Below are positions 34,771 through 46,224 of a DNA stretch of 64,000 nucleotides, one piece after another. Made by a program: the position numbers and the translations under genes. The first letter of the stretch is position 1; each line of letters begins with the position of its first letter. Origin of the DNA: Obelidium mucronatum (taxonomy: Eukaryota > Chytridiomycota > Chytridiomycetes > Chytridiales > Chytriomycetaceae). The stretch is from assembly GCA_025765595.1 (NCBI GenBank), contig JAIVFH010000116.1, positions 36,399 through 100,398 on the forward strand, given 5' to 3'. The notes under the pieces were generated by a model, which ran no database searches, was not told the origin of the DNA, and was given only the letters and a program-made list of their open reading frames with translations.

Positions 34771-36989
34771 ATGAACAACAAGTACCACCTCAGTCAGCCT
34801 CTGGGAGCCTGACGGCCGTAACGAAGAGCAACGGATCTCAAATGATTTCAAGAGTTTGAATATAGAAAAGGCAACTGCATCCGACTCAGTTGAGGACTCT
34901 GGCGCAGTTGTCGTTGTCATTTCGACTTCTTTCGACCGCTCAAAATTGAACGCCACCAGTCCCATCGTTCTCCAGTGGAAAGATCTGTTATCCAAAAACA
35001 TTGATCTTCTTTATGTTAATCTATTATGGCAAGGCAGCCTGATGTGGCCGCTGATGTGGTTGCCGTATGGGAGGGACTCAAAACGAAGGCTCGGAAAGTA
35101 TTCCCCAGCTCTGTCAGTGTTGTAAATCAATTTGGTGCCGACTTTCTGAGTATGTTGTCGCGATGCGGACTATTTGTGGCAGAGTTTGTGCTAATTGAAC
35201 TTGCACAGATATACCTGCTGCGTGTGTCAAACTGTCTAAACACTTTGAGACGGGAGGTCATAGAGATATGAAACAAGCTTTTCACTACATGAAGATGGCG
35301 GCTGACCTGGGACATGCTGAAGCGCAACTCCGGGTTGCAGAGTGGCTTCATGTTGGATTTTTCTTTGATAAGGATCTTGAGCAAGCTACCCATTACTACA
35401 AACTAGCTGCCGAGAATAATATATCGAAAGCTCATAATACTCTTGGAAATTGGTACGCAACGGGAACTTCCACGCTGGATAAAGATGTCGAGAGGGCCTT
35501 GTTCCACTTGAATCAGGGGGGAAACACAGCCATTACCAATCGATACAAGGATCTTCCACTGCCAGAAAGTCTTTGTTTGAATTCTGGAGCAGCTCATACT
35601 GCGAAACATGACGTGTTTATCTCGTACGCGGATGAGTTTGATTCGTTTTGGGCCAGCACTCTCCAAGCCCAACTCAACGAATACGGTATTTCTGCGTATG
35701 CCTTTGAGACATGCCGCCATGGAATGCAGGTGGGCTTTCAGCAAGAATAATCGCTGAAGCCGTTTTCTTGATAGAAAGCAAGACAAGAAAAGATGTTCCC
35801 AAATCGTGCAAATCATCCGCGAGAAGCGCGGAATTCAAAACGGCGCTATCAAATGCGACAACTGCATACATTATCGTTATTTCTCCCCCTTGTCTCAAGT
35901 TAATGGCTTTGAGACTGGCTGCTGGGCTCCCCGACTATTTGATGGAAGATTGGAAAGAAATCATCCAACTATGCAAAGCGGACCCGTCCCGAAAGCTGAT
36001 TCTGTTGAAAGCGGAAAACTTCCATAAGTTTAATGGAAATGAAAAGGACGGGGAAGTCGGTAGCCTATTGGACTGAGTTGGAGAAGGCCGCCTACAGGGA
36101 CCAATTATATCAGCCCTTCTTGAGCAGACAGAAGACTGGAAGTTTCGGAGAGCTTTCAGTATGAACGTTGTGTCCAGAAATAGTGGCACTTCATTTTGGT
36201 GAGTATTTACCACTTTGATCGCAAATTTGTACCTTTTTTTACAATTCATAACAGGTCGTACTGATTTACTCCCTCGCATTGCCACTGCCCATTTTAACTA
36301 CATAACCGAACTGCTCGAATGAAAAACCAAGTGTTTCCAGAACTCACCAAGAAGTAATTGACTGGCTTTCCGATTTAATTATCCCACGACTTGAATCTGA
36401 AATCACAGCTGCCACTTTCACCAGTGGAGATTCTCCAAACTTGCCAAGCCTCAACACACAGCTCTACACAAGCGCTTATCAATTAGCGACTCTTCTCGCC
36501 AAGATTCCAGAACAGAATGAAAAGTACCACAAGTATCTCCGAATTGCCGCAGACGGGGACGGAAATAAATGGGAAACGAAGGATGCTCAATTTTCATTTG
36601 CCAAGGGGATGGAGGACGTGGATCCCGCCTTGTCTTTTATCTATTACAAGAACGCCAGCGCAAACAATCACTCTGCAGCGGCATTCAGGCTTGGAGAGCT
36701 TTGGGAATCGGGTAGTGTTATTGTTGGTGGTGAGGCGTCGCTTGACGAGGCTGTCAAGTATTATCAAATAGCTGAAAAAGCTGGAAATACTGAGGCTGGA
36801 AAGCGGGTGTTGGATTGTGTGAAGAAGGGGAAAGGTGGTGTCAAAAGAGACTTGATGGCCATTTACAAACTCGAATCGCGGAATGTATTTGACGAAGTGA
36901 AGAAGAGATTGAAGGGCGAAAACGTTGGCGATGAGGAAATTGAGGACGAGGATGACGAAGAGGAGGAGGAAGAAGAGGACGGTGAATGA
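34771..36989 (+). CDS. Sel1 repeat - TIR-like - Sel1 repeat protein
   Basis: Paralogue of the minus-strand locus at 10.4-13.1 kb. In order: an N-terminal segment with EPDGRNEEQR and GAVVVVISTSFDRSKLNATS, Sel1 repeats (MKQAFHYMKMAADLGHAEAQ; FFFDKDLEQATHYYKLAAEN; NWYATGTSTLDKDVERALFH), a TIR-like domain (HDVFISYADEFDSFWASTLQ; YGISAYAFE; AYIIVISPPCLKLMALRLAA; LMEDWKEIIQLCKADPSRKL), and a second Sel1 block (YHKYLRIAADGDGNKWETKD; FRLGELWESGSVIVGGEASL) ending in poly-Glu. Introns: 35151-35209 and about 36199-36255, both canonical. Frame slips near 34780, 35029, 35712, 36072, 36165 and 36322. Homology continues across each, so decay is not proven. Confidence 0.65.
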
Positions 36990-37516
36990 AGATAGTGTTC
37001 TTCAATTATCTCATGCTTTGGAGCAAGTGAACCGTCCTTATTGTGTCAGCGGAATTCTTCCAGTAACGATTGACGACAGCTTGTCTGAAAGGAGTTTGGA
37101 ATATGTAGAGGATGGTGATACCGGTGGCACGCAAGATGTTGAGTGGTCCACCCGCAGCAGTGACTCCAAGGGTAGCGGACAGCTGTTTTAATAGCCACAA
37201 GTCGCCATGGAATATAAACCACGCGATTTACATGGAGGAGAGCGAGCTGAACGAGGACGGTTTGGACACTGTCAGTGGAGATGATGACTCGGAAGGAATC
37301 CCACTCGAAGATTCGTTTGACAGGAACGAAGATCATCTGGATGAGCTATTTTATAACCTTCATGGTATCCTTGGCGACAATATCATATCCAGAGAGCTAT
37401 TTGGTTTGGAGCTTCGCCAGGAAAATTCTACAGAAACACTTGCTGATTTTTCAGTGGATGAAGATTGGAGAGACGAGAAGAGCTCGTATCTGAATACGCG
37501 TCGTCCTTGGGGATGA
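36990..37516 (+). pseudogene. Truncated oxygenase remnant and acidic tail after the Sel1/TIR gene
   Basis: Directly after the poly-Glu tail, a shifted frame encodes LSHALEQVNRPYCVSGILPV, matching the start of the 2OG-oxygenase region in the minus-strand paralogue (LNQLDRKFCVSGVLPV). The rest of the oxygenase is missing. The sequence instead continues as an acidic segment (MEESELNEDGLDTVSGDDDS ... DEDWRDEKSSYLNTRRPWG) in another frame. The locus therefore seems to have lost its oxygenase half. Confidence 0.5.
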
Positions 37517-37675
37517 TAGCTGCAGAAAAGCACAGCAGTGGAAGTGTTCATACAAATGGGATTATACGTAGGAATTCATTGCTACGCAGTTTAGTGAAAT
37601 GAGGTCAGAATGAGGAATTGTTGTTTGTGGAGCTTTGAAAATAAAGAAAAATAACACAAACCTCGCATCATCCAC

Positions 37676-37747
37676 ATGCAGCTCAAGACACTCTTCATAG
37701 CAGCTGCCGCTGCTCTTGTCGTGTCTGCCGAAACTGCGACCTGTTAA
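37676..37747 (+). CDS. Orphan signal-peptide fragment
   Basis: MQLKTLFIAAAAALVVSAET, then ATC and a stop: a perfect-looking secretion signal with no mature protein in frame. It may be the first exon of a lost secreted-protein gene or a spliced gene whose other exons I cannot find. Confidence 0.3.
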   Translation: MQLKTLFIAAAAALVVSAETATC

Positions 37748-37877
37748 GCGATTTTGATAGCTAGATACTGATTGGTTTAAAATGTAAAATTATTTGAGCC
37801 GAGTTGGAACAGGCCAAGCAAATACCAGATTGCTCGAATGGCTCTGGGCTACACCGCCAGCCCCCTGCCGATCGTAT

Positions 37878-38045
37878 TTCTATCGAAAATCGATCGCACG
37901 TTAGATTTTATATAAAATCGTAATTTGATAGAATTCCAACCTAAAGTGTCCCAATCGAATTACAACAGAACTCGCGATTGCCATTCTATAAGAAATTCGA
38001 TTGGAATGCTGTCGAAAAATGAAATAGAATTGCAAACGAACCATT
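37878..38045. repeat. Dispersed repeat rich in ATAGAATTCCAAT-like motifs, copy 1
   Basis: Multiple overlapping, partly palindromic motifs (aaaatcgatcg, gatagaattccaa, aagaaattcgattggaat, aatagaattgc). Similar words in both orientations recur at 39803-39985. Confidence 0.45.
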
Positions 38046-39802
38046 GAGGGTTTGGAGATGCAGTCATGCCTTAAATTGTTGTTTAAATTGTTGAAAAACA
38101 CATTAAAAATTACAAATTCTTTTATTTTTCATATCATTATTTCAATCAGATCCAGGTCTTTCTTTTGCCAATTCCAGTCGTGTTTGTGCAGATTTCTTAA
38201 TTTGACTGAAACGCAGAATCATGACATTGGCGTCATATCAAAGGTTGCTCATCAATCTAAAACTAAATAAACAGAAAAGGAAAATTATTATGATGGAAGC
38301 ACTTGAAAGGCAATGACGTACCATTTATTGTGCGGCACAGGGCTCCGAGTCGAATTGTTTTATAAAAATTCATCACGGTCGGCTGCTATGTCAGCTGCTA
38401 TGTCATGGTTACATTCAACAAAGAGCCTCAAATTGAATACAACAAACCTTCTGTGGCCACTTCCATTGTTGTTTTTCTGTTTCAAATAAATTATTTAGTA
38501 TTTATTTATAAAAATAAGAACAACGCTTACCGTTATTTTACCAAAACAAAGAACACCTAGAGATTGCCTAACGTTCTTGATTTTCTCTTGTGTTTGAAGA
38601 ATCGAGGTTATCCCTGAGTGTCAGCATCAGACTCAGCTTGAGGTGTGTTTACAATACAGATGTTACTCACTCTGATCATCATGCCGCCACTGGTTTATTT
38701 CTATTCGAGCCGTTTCGAGTTGGCCGTCGAGGCCCTGATAGAGGCAACTCTTGAATGGCTGCCTGAACTAGTCGATGAAAGCGCATACCTAGGTCCGGTA
38801 GGCGAGTAAGAGGCAAACAATACGATCATTGACGTTTTGAATCAATAACCCACTGTTGGAAGCCAGACGATGGCTGGAAGGCATGATTTTGGGAAGTTTT
38901 TGAAAGCAAAAACGAACATTGTAAAAACAGAAAAAATGGTCAAAGTGCATGTGCGACTGCCACAGCGTTTTGGTCAAATGAAACCGTTGCCTGCCTGATT
39001 ACAATATGAATGGGCCAGCTTGGGCTAAGAGCGTCTCAGTTACTTTATTTTAAGCCAGGAATAAACCTTTGCGTCATCTCCAAATATGACGTATTTTCTA
39101 CAAAATAAAACACACCTTGATTCTATGACTCGAATCAATTTCTGCACAGAATTTATCGCCCGAATTTGAGAAGGGAGTTTGAATTCTTGAGCACTTGTTC
39201 TTCACCTTGGCACCGATTTTGAAACGCAATCGGCGCTGTTTCAAATGGCAGTTATTGACAGCGTCGATTTCGCCAGAATGTTGGGTCCAGGAACAAACGC
39301 GTTCGGCCATGTTTGCTTGCGACATGAAAACTTCAATGCCTTCCAATTACATAAACAGAAGTCGTCACGACACTTATAAATATAAAATAAACACACAGAT
39401 TAGAATCGAGACAGTGGTCATTCAACTACTCGGTATGACCTCTCTCACCGGCTGGGGCAGGCTTGGATGCAGGACGCTCGCGCACCTTCAAAGGTCGACT
39501 GCCATGTCATGGTTCCGTTTTAATTGCTTGATTTTTTGTTGTGGAAGTTCGTTGTCCGAACAGTTTTGTTGGGTTTTGTTGGTTATAAATATAATATTTC
39601 AAATAAAAAAAAGTAAGGTGTGAATTAAACTGTCAAACAACTTAACTTGCCTCATGTTTCTATAACCAGAGTTAATTTTATGTTCAATAGCACCGGAAGA
39701 AGATGGTGTGGTTACGATATCGGCCAAATGAGGCAAAGGCTCGGCGATCGAAACCGGCGAGCACTGTTTTATTGCAACACCGAGCCAGGCGTTCCATCGG
39801 AA

Positions 39803-39985
39803 GGTTCTATTGGAATTCTATTAGAATTTCTTATCAAATACCTACCTTATAACTGTCGGAATTCCATCGATTTATGTTCGATAGACTATTCGATAGAACT
39901 CAGTTATATCGGAATTCGACAAGAAATTCCAATAGAATTACGATCAAAACTCTGTTCTATCGAAATTCTATTGGAAAAGGTGGTT
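39803..39985. repeat. Dispersed repeat rich in ATAGAATTCCAAT-like motifs, copy 2
   Basis: Contains ctattggaattctattagaat, cggaattccatcgat, cgatagactattcgatagaa and atcgaaattctattgg; words match copy 1 in inverted orientation. Probably a degenerate mobile-element or inverted-repeat family. Confidence 0.45.
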
Positions 39986-40092
39986 GGCGGTGTAGTATTG
40001 AAATCGGATGAGGGAAAGGGTGGAAAATTTTTCTTCCACCTCACCTTTTCTGTCCTGGAAAACTCCATGCCAATAGTAACTGCCTTCCCTTA

Positions 40093-40797
40093 CTGCCGAT
40101 GCCGCTTGGCTCCCTTGCTCAGAGGGATGGCTCCCTTGCATAGAGGGTTGCCACTGCCGATGCCGCTTGGCTCCCTTGCTCAGAGGGATGGCTCCCTTGC
40201 ATAGAGGGTTGCCACTGCCGATGCCGCTTGGCTCCCTTGCTCAGAGGGATGGCTCCCTTGCATAGAGGGTTGCCACTGCCGATGCCGCTTGGCTCCCTTG
40301 CGTAGAGGGTTGCCACTGCCGATGCCGCCTTGGCTCCCTTGCTCAGAGGGTTGGCTCCCTTGCATAGAGGGTTGCCACTACCGATGCCGCCTTGGCTCCC
40401 TTGCTCAGAGGGTTGCCACTGCCGATGCCGCTTGGCTCCCTTGCTCAGAGGGATGGCTCCCTTGCATAGAGGGTTGCCACTGCCGATGCCGCCTTGGCTC
40501 CCTTGCTCAGAGGGTTGCCACTGCCGATGCCGCTTGGCTCCCTTGCTCAGAGGGATGGCTCCCTTGCTCAGAGGGATGGCTCCCTTGCTCAGAGGGTTGC
40601 CACTGCCGATGCCGCTTGGCTCCCTTGCTCAGAGGGTTGCCACTGCCGATGCCGCTTGGCTCCCTTGCTCAGAGGGTTGCCACTGCCGATGCCGCTTGGC
40701 TCCCTTGCTCAGAGGGATGGCTCCCTTGCTCAGAGGGTTGCCACTGCCGATGCCGCTTGGCTCCCTTGCTCAGAGGGTTGCCACTGCCGATGTCGCA
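40093..40797. repeat. Composite 40-bp/21-bp minisatellite
   Basis: Tandem array made from a 40-bp unit (TTGCCACTGCCGATGCCGCT plus TGGCTCCCTTGCTCAGAGGG) and a 21-bp unit (ATGGCTCCCTTGCNYAGAGGG) arranged in mixed order. About 16 long and 10 short units. The CTCCCTTGC(TC/AT)AGAGGG core closes each unit. All three plus frames are open over much of it, giving peptides such as LPLPMPLGSLAQR, but this follows from the absence of stops in the units. Confidence 0.9.
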
Positions 40798-41196
40798 TCT
40801 TTGGGTAAGAGCCTTTTTTATTTAATTTTTTAAGTAAGGGGTTAACCTCGGTTTTTGTCCTCCGTGAAGTGCCGGGACTTTTGGAGACCGGTGGGGTGTT
40901 GTATTCAGCGTTCGCTGCCCGCACGAAAGGAGGATTGCTGTGAGGTCTTTGTCGCTGGAATGAGTGGATTTAATGAGCGTGAGAAGTCGTTGGTCTGTTG
41001 CGATGCGATTCTTTGTGAAGTCTCGGGAAATTTGGGATGGAGCCATTCTCGCGCTTGGGCGATCGATGTGTTGTTTCAATCTTGTCTCTCGGAATCTTTG
41101 TCGGTGCCATACCGAATCAGACGGGAGCTGCTCAGTGAGTCGTTTACGGTTGGGTCTTCTATGAAGGTTTTAACGATTTTTTCCCTTGCGTAGAAT

Positions 41197-42206
41197 ATGC
41201 TGGCTGAGCCTACTGTGATGGAGTTATGCACAAGCGCCCCACGTATGCTCAATGAAAGAATCCAAGCCATTTTGCACGGCCTCGATGCATCTAATAACCG
41301 AATTGCCCCATTTCACGTCATTATGGAACATTCTTTCGTGATCGTGATGGCCTCTGTAAGCGAAAAGATCCAACAGCCTGCCGGTTCGAGCAACACCATC
41401 AATTCAAACACAATGCCTGCGAGGTACCAACTCGATCGCTCGACTCGAAAGCAGATATCCGATATCATGAATGAAGTCCTGTCCACCACGCTGGTTGGGG
41501 AGTTTACCGCCGCAATTGGTTCGCATGAAGGGCTGGATGATAAAGCACGGTCTGCAGCGACATTGCTTGTATTGACTAGTTACGCAACCCAGAAGCCAGC
41601 TGGCTGGGTTACTGAAAAGTCAAACAAATCCATGGCTACGGTCCTCGTACGGAAAAGCAAGGATTCTGTTCGCATCATTCACGAAAAGTTTGTCAATGAT
41701 GGTGGTGTGGTTCAAAAAGTGCATTTGTACAACTATCGAGCTGTGGATGACAAGTACGCCATGAATCGTCTGGTATTCAAGAGTTATAAATTCAGCGAAC
41801 GGGTTCCACAAAAAGTCCTACATGTCTCCATGAAACTGTATACTATTTGTCAAAATAGTTCGGACAAAAAATTGCTAGCGAAGTATAAATTTAAAATTCT
41901 CGGACAAAATATCATTCTAAAAATGGAAAACCAGTATCCAATGCCGTTGCGGTTCATGGCTGTATTCAATGAGCACCGCGCTTTATTTCTGGACGGCGAA
42001 TTCGTTTTGCAGCAAAAAGAGCTTGCCTGCGCGATCAGTCATATGTGTGCTTCTACTGGGGCAGCTAAAAAAGAAGCACGAGAAATGCTTGTTTTTTGGC
42101 GCCTCTGTCCTGCGCGGGTTAGTGCATAATTTTGTGCCCACGTTTTGCAGCTCTAACCTTCGCTTTGTCGTATTCCAGGTGTTGGAACACCAACAACAAC
42201 AACACC

Positions 42207-42252
<46 letters not shown>

Positions 42253-42771
42253 CTGTCCTGCGCGGGTTAGTGCATAATTTTGTGCCCACGTTTTGCAGCT
42301 CTAACCTTCGCTTTGTCGTATTCCAGGTGTTGGAACACCGACAACAACAACAACAACACCAACAACAACAACACCAACAACAACACCAGCCTCGTCGTGA
42401 ACAACACCAACAACACCAACAACAACACCAGCCTCGTCGTGAACAACACCAACAACACCAACAACAACAACACCAGCCTCGTCGTGAACAACACCAACAA
42501 CAACACCAGCCTCGTCGTGAACAACACCAACAACAACAACAGCAACAACACCAGCCTCGTCGTGAACAACACCAACAACAACACCAGCCTCGTCGTGAAC
42601 AACACCAACAACACCAACAACAACACCAGCCTCGTCGTGAACAACACCAACAACAACACCAGCCCCGTCGTGAACAACACCAAAAACACCAACAACAACA
42701 GCAACAGCAGCAACAACAACAACAACAACAACACCAGCCTCGTCGTGAACAACACCAACAACAACAACAGC

Positions 42772-42852
<81 letters not shown>

Positions 42853-45686
42853 ACACCCGTTTTACGCATGCTACAGTGAGTTATAGACTTTGTCATTTTT
42901 CCCAGTTCCTAATTCTGTGTCTTAGAAACCCGTAACTACAAAACAACTCATAGAAGAAAAAAAATATTTAAGTGATGAAATATTGGATATCAAGTTGGGC
43001 GTTGATTCTTCTACAGAGGAAGATGATGCAACAGAGGGACTTCTTCAGCTGATAGAAAGAAGGAGACACATTGTGCGCGACTTAAAAGGACACAAACTGC
43101 TGCACCAACTTGAAAAGTTCCAAAACGATCCATTTGAACAAGCTCAATTTGTTCAAGAGCAAGAGCAACTTGAGCGCTGCTCCCTTCGAGTTCGCAGGAG
43201 CATTTCCCCGACACCTGAAATTTCAAGACACCCATCTACAAAGAGGAAGAGGGTGGTGTCTGCTTTGCCAAAAAAAAAACAACAACAAGAGTCTGCAATC
43301 TCAAATTCATTTCGCAATCGGGACCGCAAAGGAGGGATTTGCAACTTGTTTAACGGATTTTCGTTTTTGATTCAAGGATTTGGTGCAGCCGACACGGAAA
43401 TCTTGAGTGATGAGATCCGATACCAGGATGGAGAAGTAGTTCACAGTGTTGAGGCATTGAGATGCGCTGTGTTATCTGTTGCAAAAATGGGCTGTGTTTT
43501 GTGTCCTTTGGGAGTTGGGCCAGTAGGCGATGTGGAGGGACTTATTGTAGCAAGCGAATCCTGGGTCGAACGCTGCATCGAAGACGTAACGCTTCACGAT
43601 TTCGACGCACACATTTTGTTTGGTGGGGTTAAGTACAAGGCTCCCGATACTGGTACTAGAATTGTCTTAATTCTCTTTTAATAACTGATAGTATCCCTTT
43701 TTAACTTAGCGTTCATAATTGGTATCACGGGTTATACTGGACTTGATCGTGATCAAATTAGAAAGCTTGTTCAAGCCATGGGCGCAAGATTTACTGAGTC
43801 GTTAACAAATAATAACACTCATTTGATTGTCCATACGGAGCCAGAAGGCGGTGATCCCAGTATAAAGGTTGTTAAAGCGAAAGAATGGGGCGTGGAAATT
43901 GTGACAGTCGACTGGCTTTTCCAATGCGCGAATCTGGGGCAGTTGGCGTTCCCATTGCTTCAAAGTACTGTAGTCGAAATTGATGCGATAGACAATGCAG
44001 AAGTAGACGCTGGCAAAGAAAATATCAGAATGGTGCCAATGGAAGCCACTGCTGGAAAGAGTTTACTGGATGTGTTAATGCACAAAGAGCGACAAATCGT
44101 ATCTCCATGTCTTCTTTCGAATCCCCGAGCGAATATTTCTTCACAAGAATCAAGTCTCTGTGCTCCTGGGTTTCAAACGGAACTGCCTTCTCCACTCAAA
44201 ATTGCCACTCAGGAATCGCCTCAATTTCAACCTCCACCAAAGACAACAAAGAAGATTTCTCTGCCGTATTCGAACACAAATATTCTTGTTCAAAACCGTC
44301 AGTCAGGAATAAGTGATACGAATTCGCCTTCAAACATTCTTGAGTTGCAATCACAAGATCATGTAGAAATCAATGACACGCGCATCTCAAATGATAGCAA
44401 ATCTGAGTTGGAGCCGAATTCCAAAGAAGACGAAGCACTGAGCAAAATGGCGGTTTTAACTATCGCGGCCAGGAGAATGGGGAGAAATGTCTGTCACGGA
44501 TGCAAGTCCGACATTGCAATCGGCAAATATCTTTGGGGAGCCACTTTCTGTCTACGATGCAGTTCTATTATTGAAAAGTCTGGACCAACCAAAAACCACC
44601 AAGGTGACAGGGAAAAGGAATTAAAATGCACAAGTGTGGAGGAGTTTGATATGTATATCAAGCATCTTGGATCAAGAATTCCGGTGGGCCTGACCCCCCC
44701 GAAGCAGGATAGGGACGGTCCGCGCTTCCATTTGGGTGTGATAAACGAGTTCAACTTGGGGCGGATGCTTCCTGTCACACTGCTGCTTTATCAGCAGAGG
44801 AACTCTGGGGCACAGCCATACACCTTTGCGTCCACGGGAATATCCTACAAGCTAGCTCAAACTTGCAGGATGCTTCCTGGAAGGTACAAGGGTCTATTGG
44901 AAGTTAGTGATGGCTCCGGGTCTCTCATTTTCGGAAAGGGAGAAATGGTTGGCATTGATGCGATGTACCAGTGTAGTCATGCTTTGACACAATCGGCACT
45001 GGCGAGTCAACCAGCGTCTCCTCAAGGCCCCGAGGTAAAGGTCCAGTGTACCAACTGGACGGATATTCCAAGGCTTTGCAAATTGTTGATGACACACCCT
45101 GAGGATGTGTTGATCATCATAACCCCTGGTCCTCAGTCGTTTGTCACGGGGATTCCAGGTTTTACATTGAATGAATGTGTACATTTCTTATTTATTCTTT
45201 TTTTTTCAAGGTCACTTGATAGATCTTTACGATCATTTTGTGGCCGCTACATCCGCTACGCTAGTAGCTCGTGTAGGGATTCTCTCGTACTCATCGATAA
45301 CCAAGGATCGACACAACGTCCCTAAACCGATGTTTTTCACATTGCCGGAGTTGTCAGACATCGTAAATTCAGTTGTATTTGGGAATACAATGCTGACGGA
45401 TGCGGATGTAACATCGTCAGCATTGTTGTTTTTCACCCGAATGATCGATGGATGCGACTCCCGGTTGCACAACGGGAAGGGGGATGGTACTGGACGAAAC
45501 GAAATCGCCGATTTCAGTGGGATTGGCTATGTGGTGGACGGTGCACTAAAAGAAAAACTCACCGTCGTTGATTTCTTTGTGCCTCACGGAACTAATATGT
45601 GCACTGAAGTGGGATGTGATGGGAAGAAGTTTGCTTCAAAAGGGAGTTTAGCAAGACATGAAAAGTCAAAGCACAATAAAAAATAA
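41197..45686 (+). CDS. Asn/Gln-expanded BRCT-domain protein with C-terminal C2H2 finger
   Basis: The N-terminal 300 residues (MLAEPTVMELCTSAPRMLNE ... ELACAISHMCASTGAAKKEA) match no family I know. They lead into an Asn/Gln expansion at 42188-42855. A canonical intron (about 42875-42927) joins the Gln frame to KPVTTKQLIEEKKYLSDEIL. Two BRCT-like domains follow: GLIVASESWVERCIEDV, and after an intron at about 43653-43710 IIGITGYTGLDRDQIRKLVQ ... WGVEIVTVDWLFQCANLGQL. Next come a Cys4 motif (CHGCKSDIAIGKYLWGATFCLRC as CxxC...CxxC), a conserved-looking core, and after an intron at 45153-45211 a terminal C2H2 finger (CTEVGCDGKKFASKGSLARH). BRCT plus zinc fingers suggests a DNA-damage or chromatin role, by inference. 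Whether the N-terminal part belongs to the same gene depends on how the duplicated intron-like unit is spliced. Confidence 0.55.
42105..42339 (+). repeat. Two copies of an 87-bp intron-like unit, offset 148 bp
   Basis: 42105-42191 and 42253-42339 are identical apart from their edges. Each spans ctgtcctgcgcgggttagtg, an intron-like stretch ending in cccacgttttgcag, and ttcgctttgtcgtattccag followed by gtgttggaacacc. CAA/AAC repeats lie between and after them. The offset is not a multiple of three, so the second copy is in another frame. Confidence 0.85.
42188..42855 (+). repeat. CAA/AAC trinucleotide expansion with embedded 25-bp motif
   Basis: Long runs of CAA/ACA/AAC interspersed with repeated CACCAGCCTCGTCGTGAACA blocks. 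In the frame joined to the downstream BRCT exon it reads poly-Gln with HQPRREQ inserts; in the alternative frame poly-Asn with TSLVV inserts. Final pure run about 42775-42850. Confidence 0.9.
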
Positions 45687-45793
45687 CCTCCACAGACGAA
45701 GGGCATGAGCATGAGGGTGATAATTTATTGTATCTTTATCACATCTTTGTGATCCATCCGCGAAACAAGACCCCGAAACGAAACCAATCCAAA
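45687..45793. other. Short intergenic spacer
   Basis: Holds the 3' end of the BRCT gene. Nothing else is recognised. Confidence 0.4.
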
Positions 45794-46015
45794 ATGGCTG
45801 GTGCCGCACAGGAAGTTGCGCACTGCACAACAAACCTGATTGATGCAACTGAACCGTTCGGGGTGAGACTAAAAGCAGCAAGAGATCAAACAGAGCTCAA
45901 GTATGTGCCTTTTTATTCAGATGAAGAAACGGGATGACATTAAATCTATATTAAGTGAATTGCTTCCTCCGACTCGACCAACTTCGGATCCAAACCAATT
46001 CAGCAGACCGGCGTC
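45794..46015 (+). CDS. Hypothetical small protein or first exons of a longer gene
   Basis: MAGAAQEVAHCTTNLIDATE then FGVRLKAARDQTELK. After an unresolved junction near 45901-45920 (a 20-nt GT...AG gap) the sequence continues KKRDDIKSILSELLPPTRPT. The segment may be the 5' part of a gene that continues into the Pro/Ser-rich region downstream. No domain recognised. Confidence 0.3.
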
Positions 46016-46224
46016 ATAAGGCGCTGTGGCGTTGGCATCAAGATCCATAAATGCGTTACTAAAAGGAGAATATAGTTATGTAAATTTCTCTCAACCAACC
46101 AAAACCATGTGGGTCCAACTCGAATATCAACGATTAACCGTTCTTTCTTCTTCCATCCAGCCAACATAAGAAAATCCATATCCAACGTCTAGCAAACTCT
46201 TCTTCAGCTCCATACGATATATCG

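Larger units (their letters stand above)
37748..40085. other. Gene-poor, repeat-bearing interval
   Basis: About 2.3 kb with no gene I can support. Short minus-strand frames (for example 39098-39346) match nothing. Contains two related repeat copies listed separately and several short direct similarities, for example ctgctatgtcatggttac at 38390 and ctgccatgtcatggttcc at 39500. Confidence 0.45.

Noticed and set aside
40289..40833. Long repetitive open frames in the minisatellite (LPLPMPLGSLAQR-type peptides)
   Set aside because: All three frames are open because the repeat units contain no stop; the unit lengths (40 and 21 bp) rotate the frame, so none is specifically coding.
42119..42896. Minus-strand poly-Leu and poly-Cys frames opposite the CAA/AAC repeat
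   Set aside because: They are shadows of the trinucleotide repeat; only the plus-strand Gln frame joins a canonical intron leading to a conserved domain.
46000..46185. Possible relationship of 45.8-46.2 kb to an axonemal dynein light chain (ILSELLPP resembling ILNSILPP)
   Set aside because: The similarity covers only a few residues and the rest of that family's conserved region is absent.
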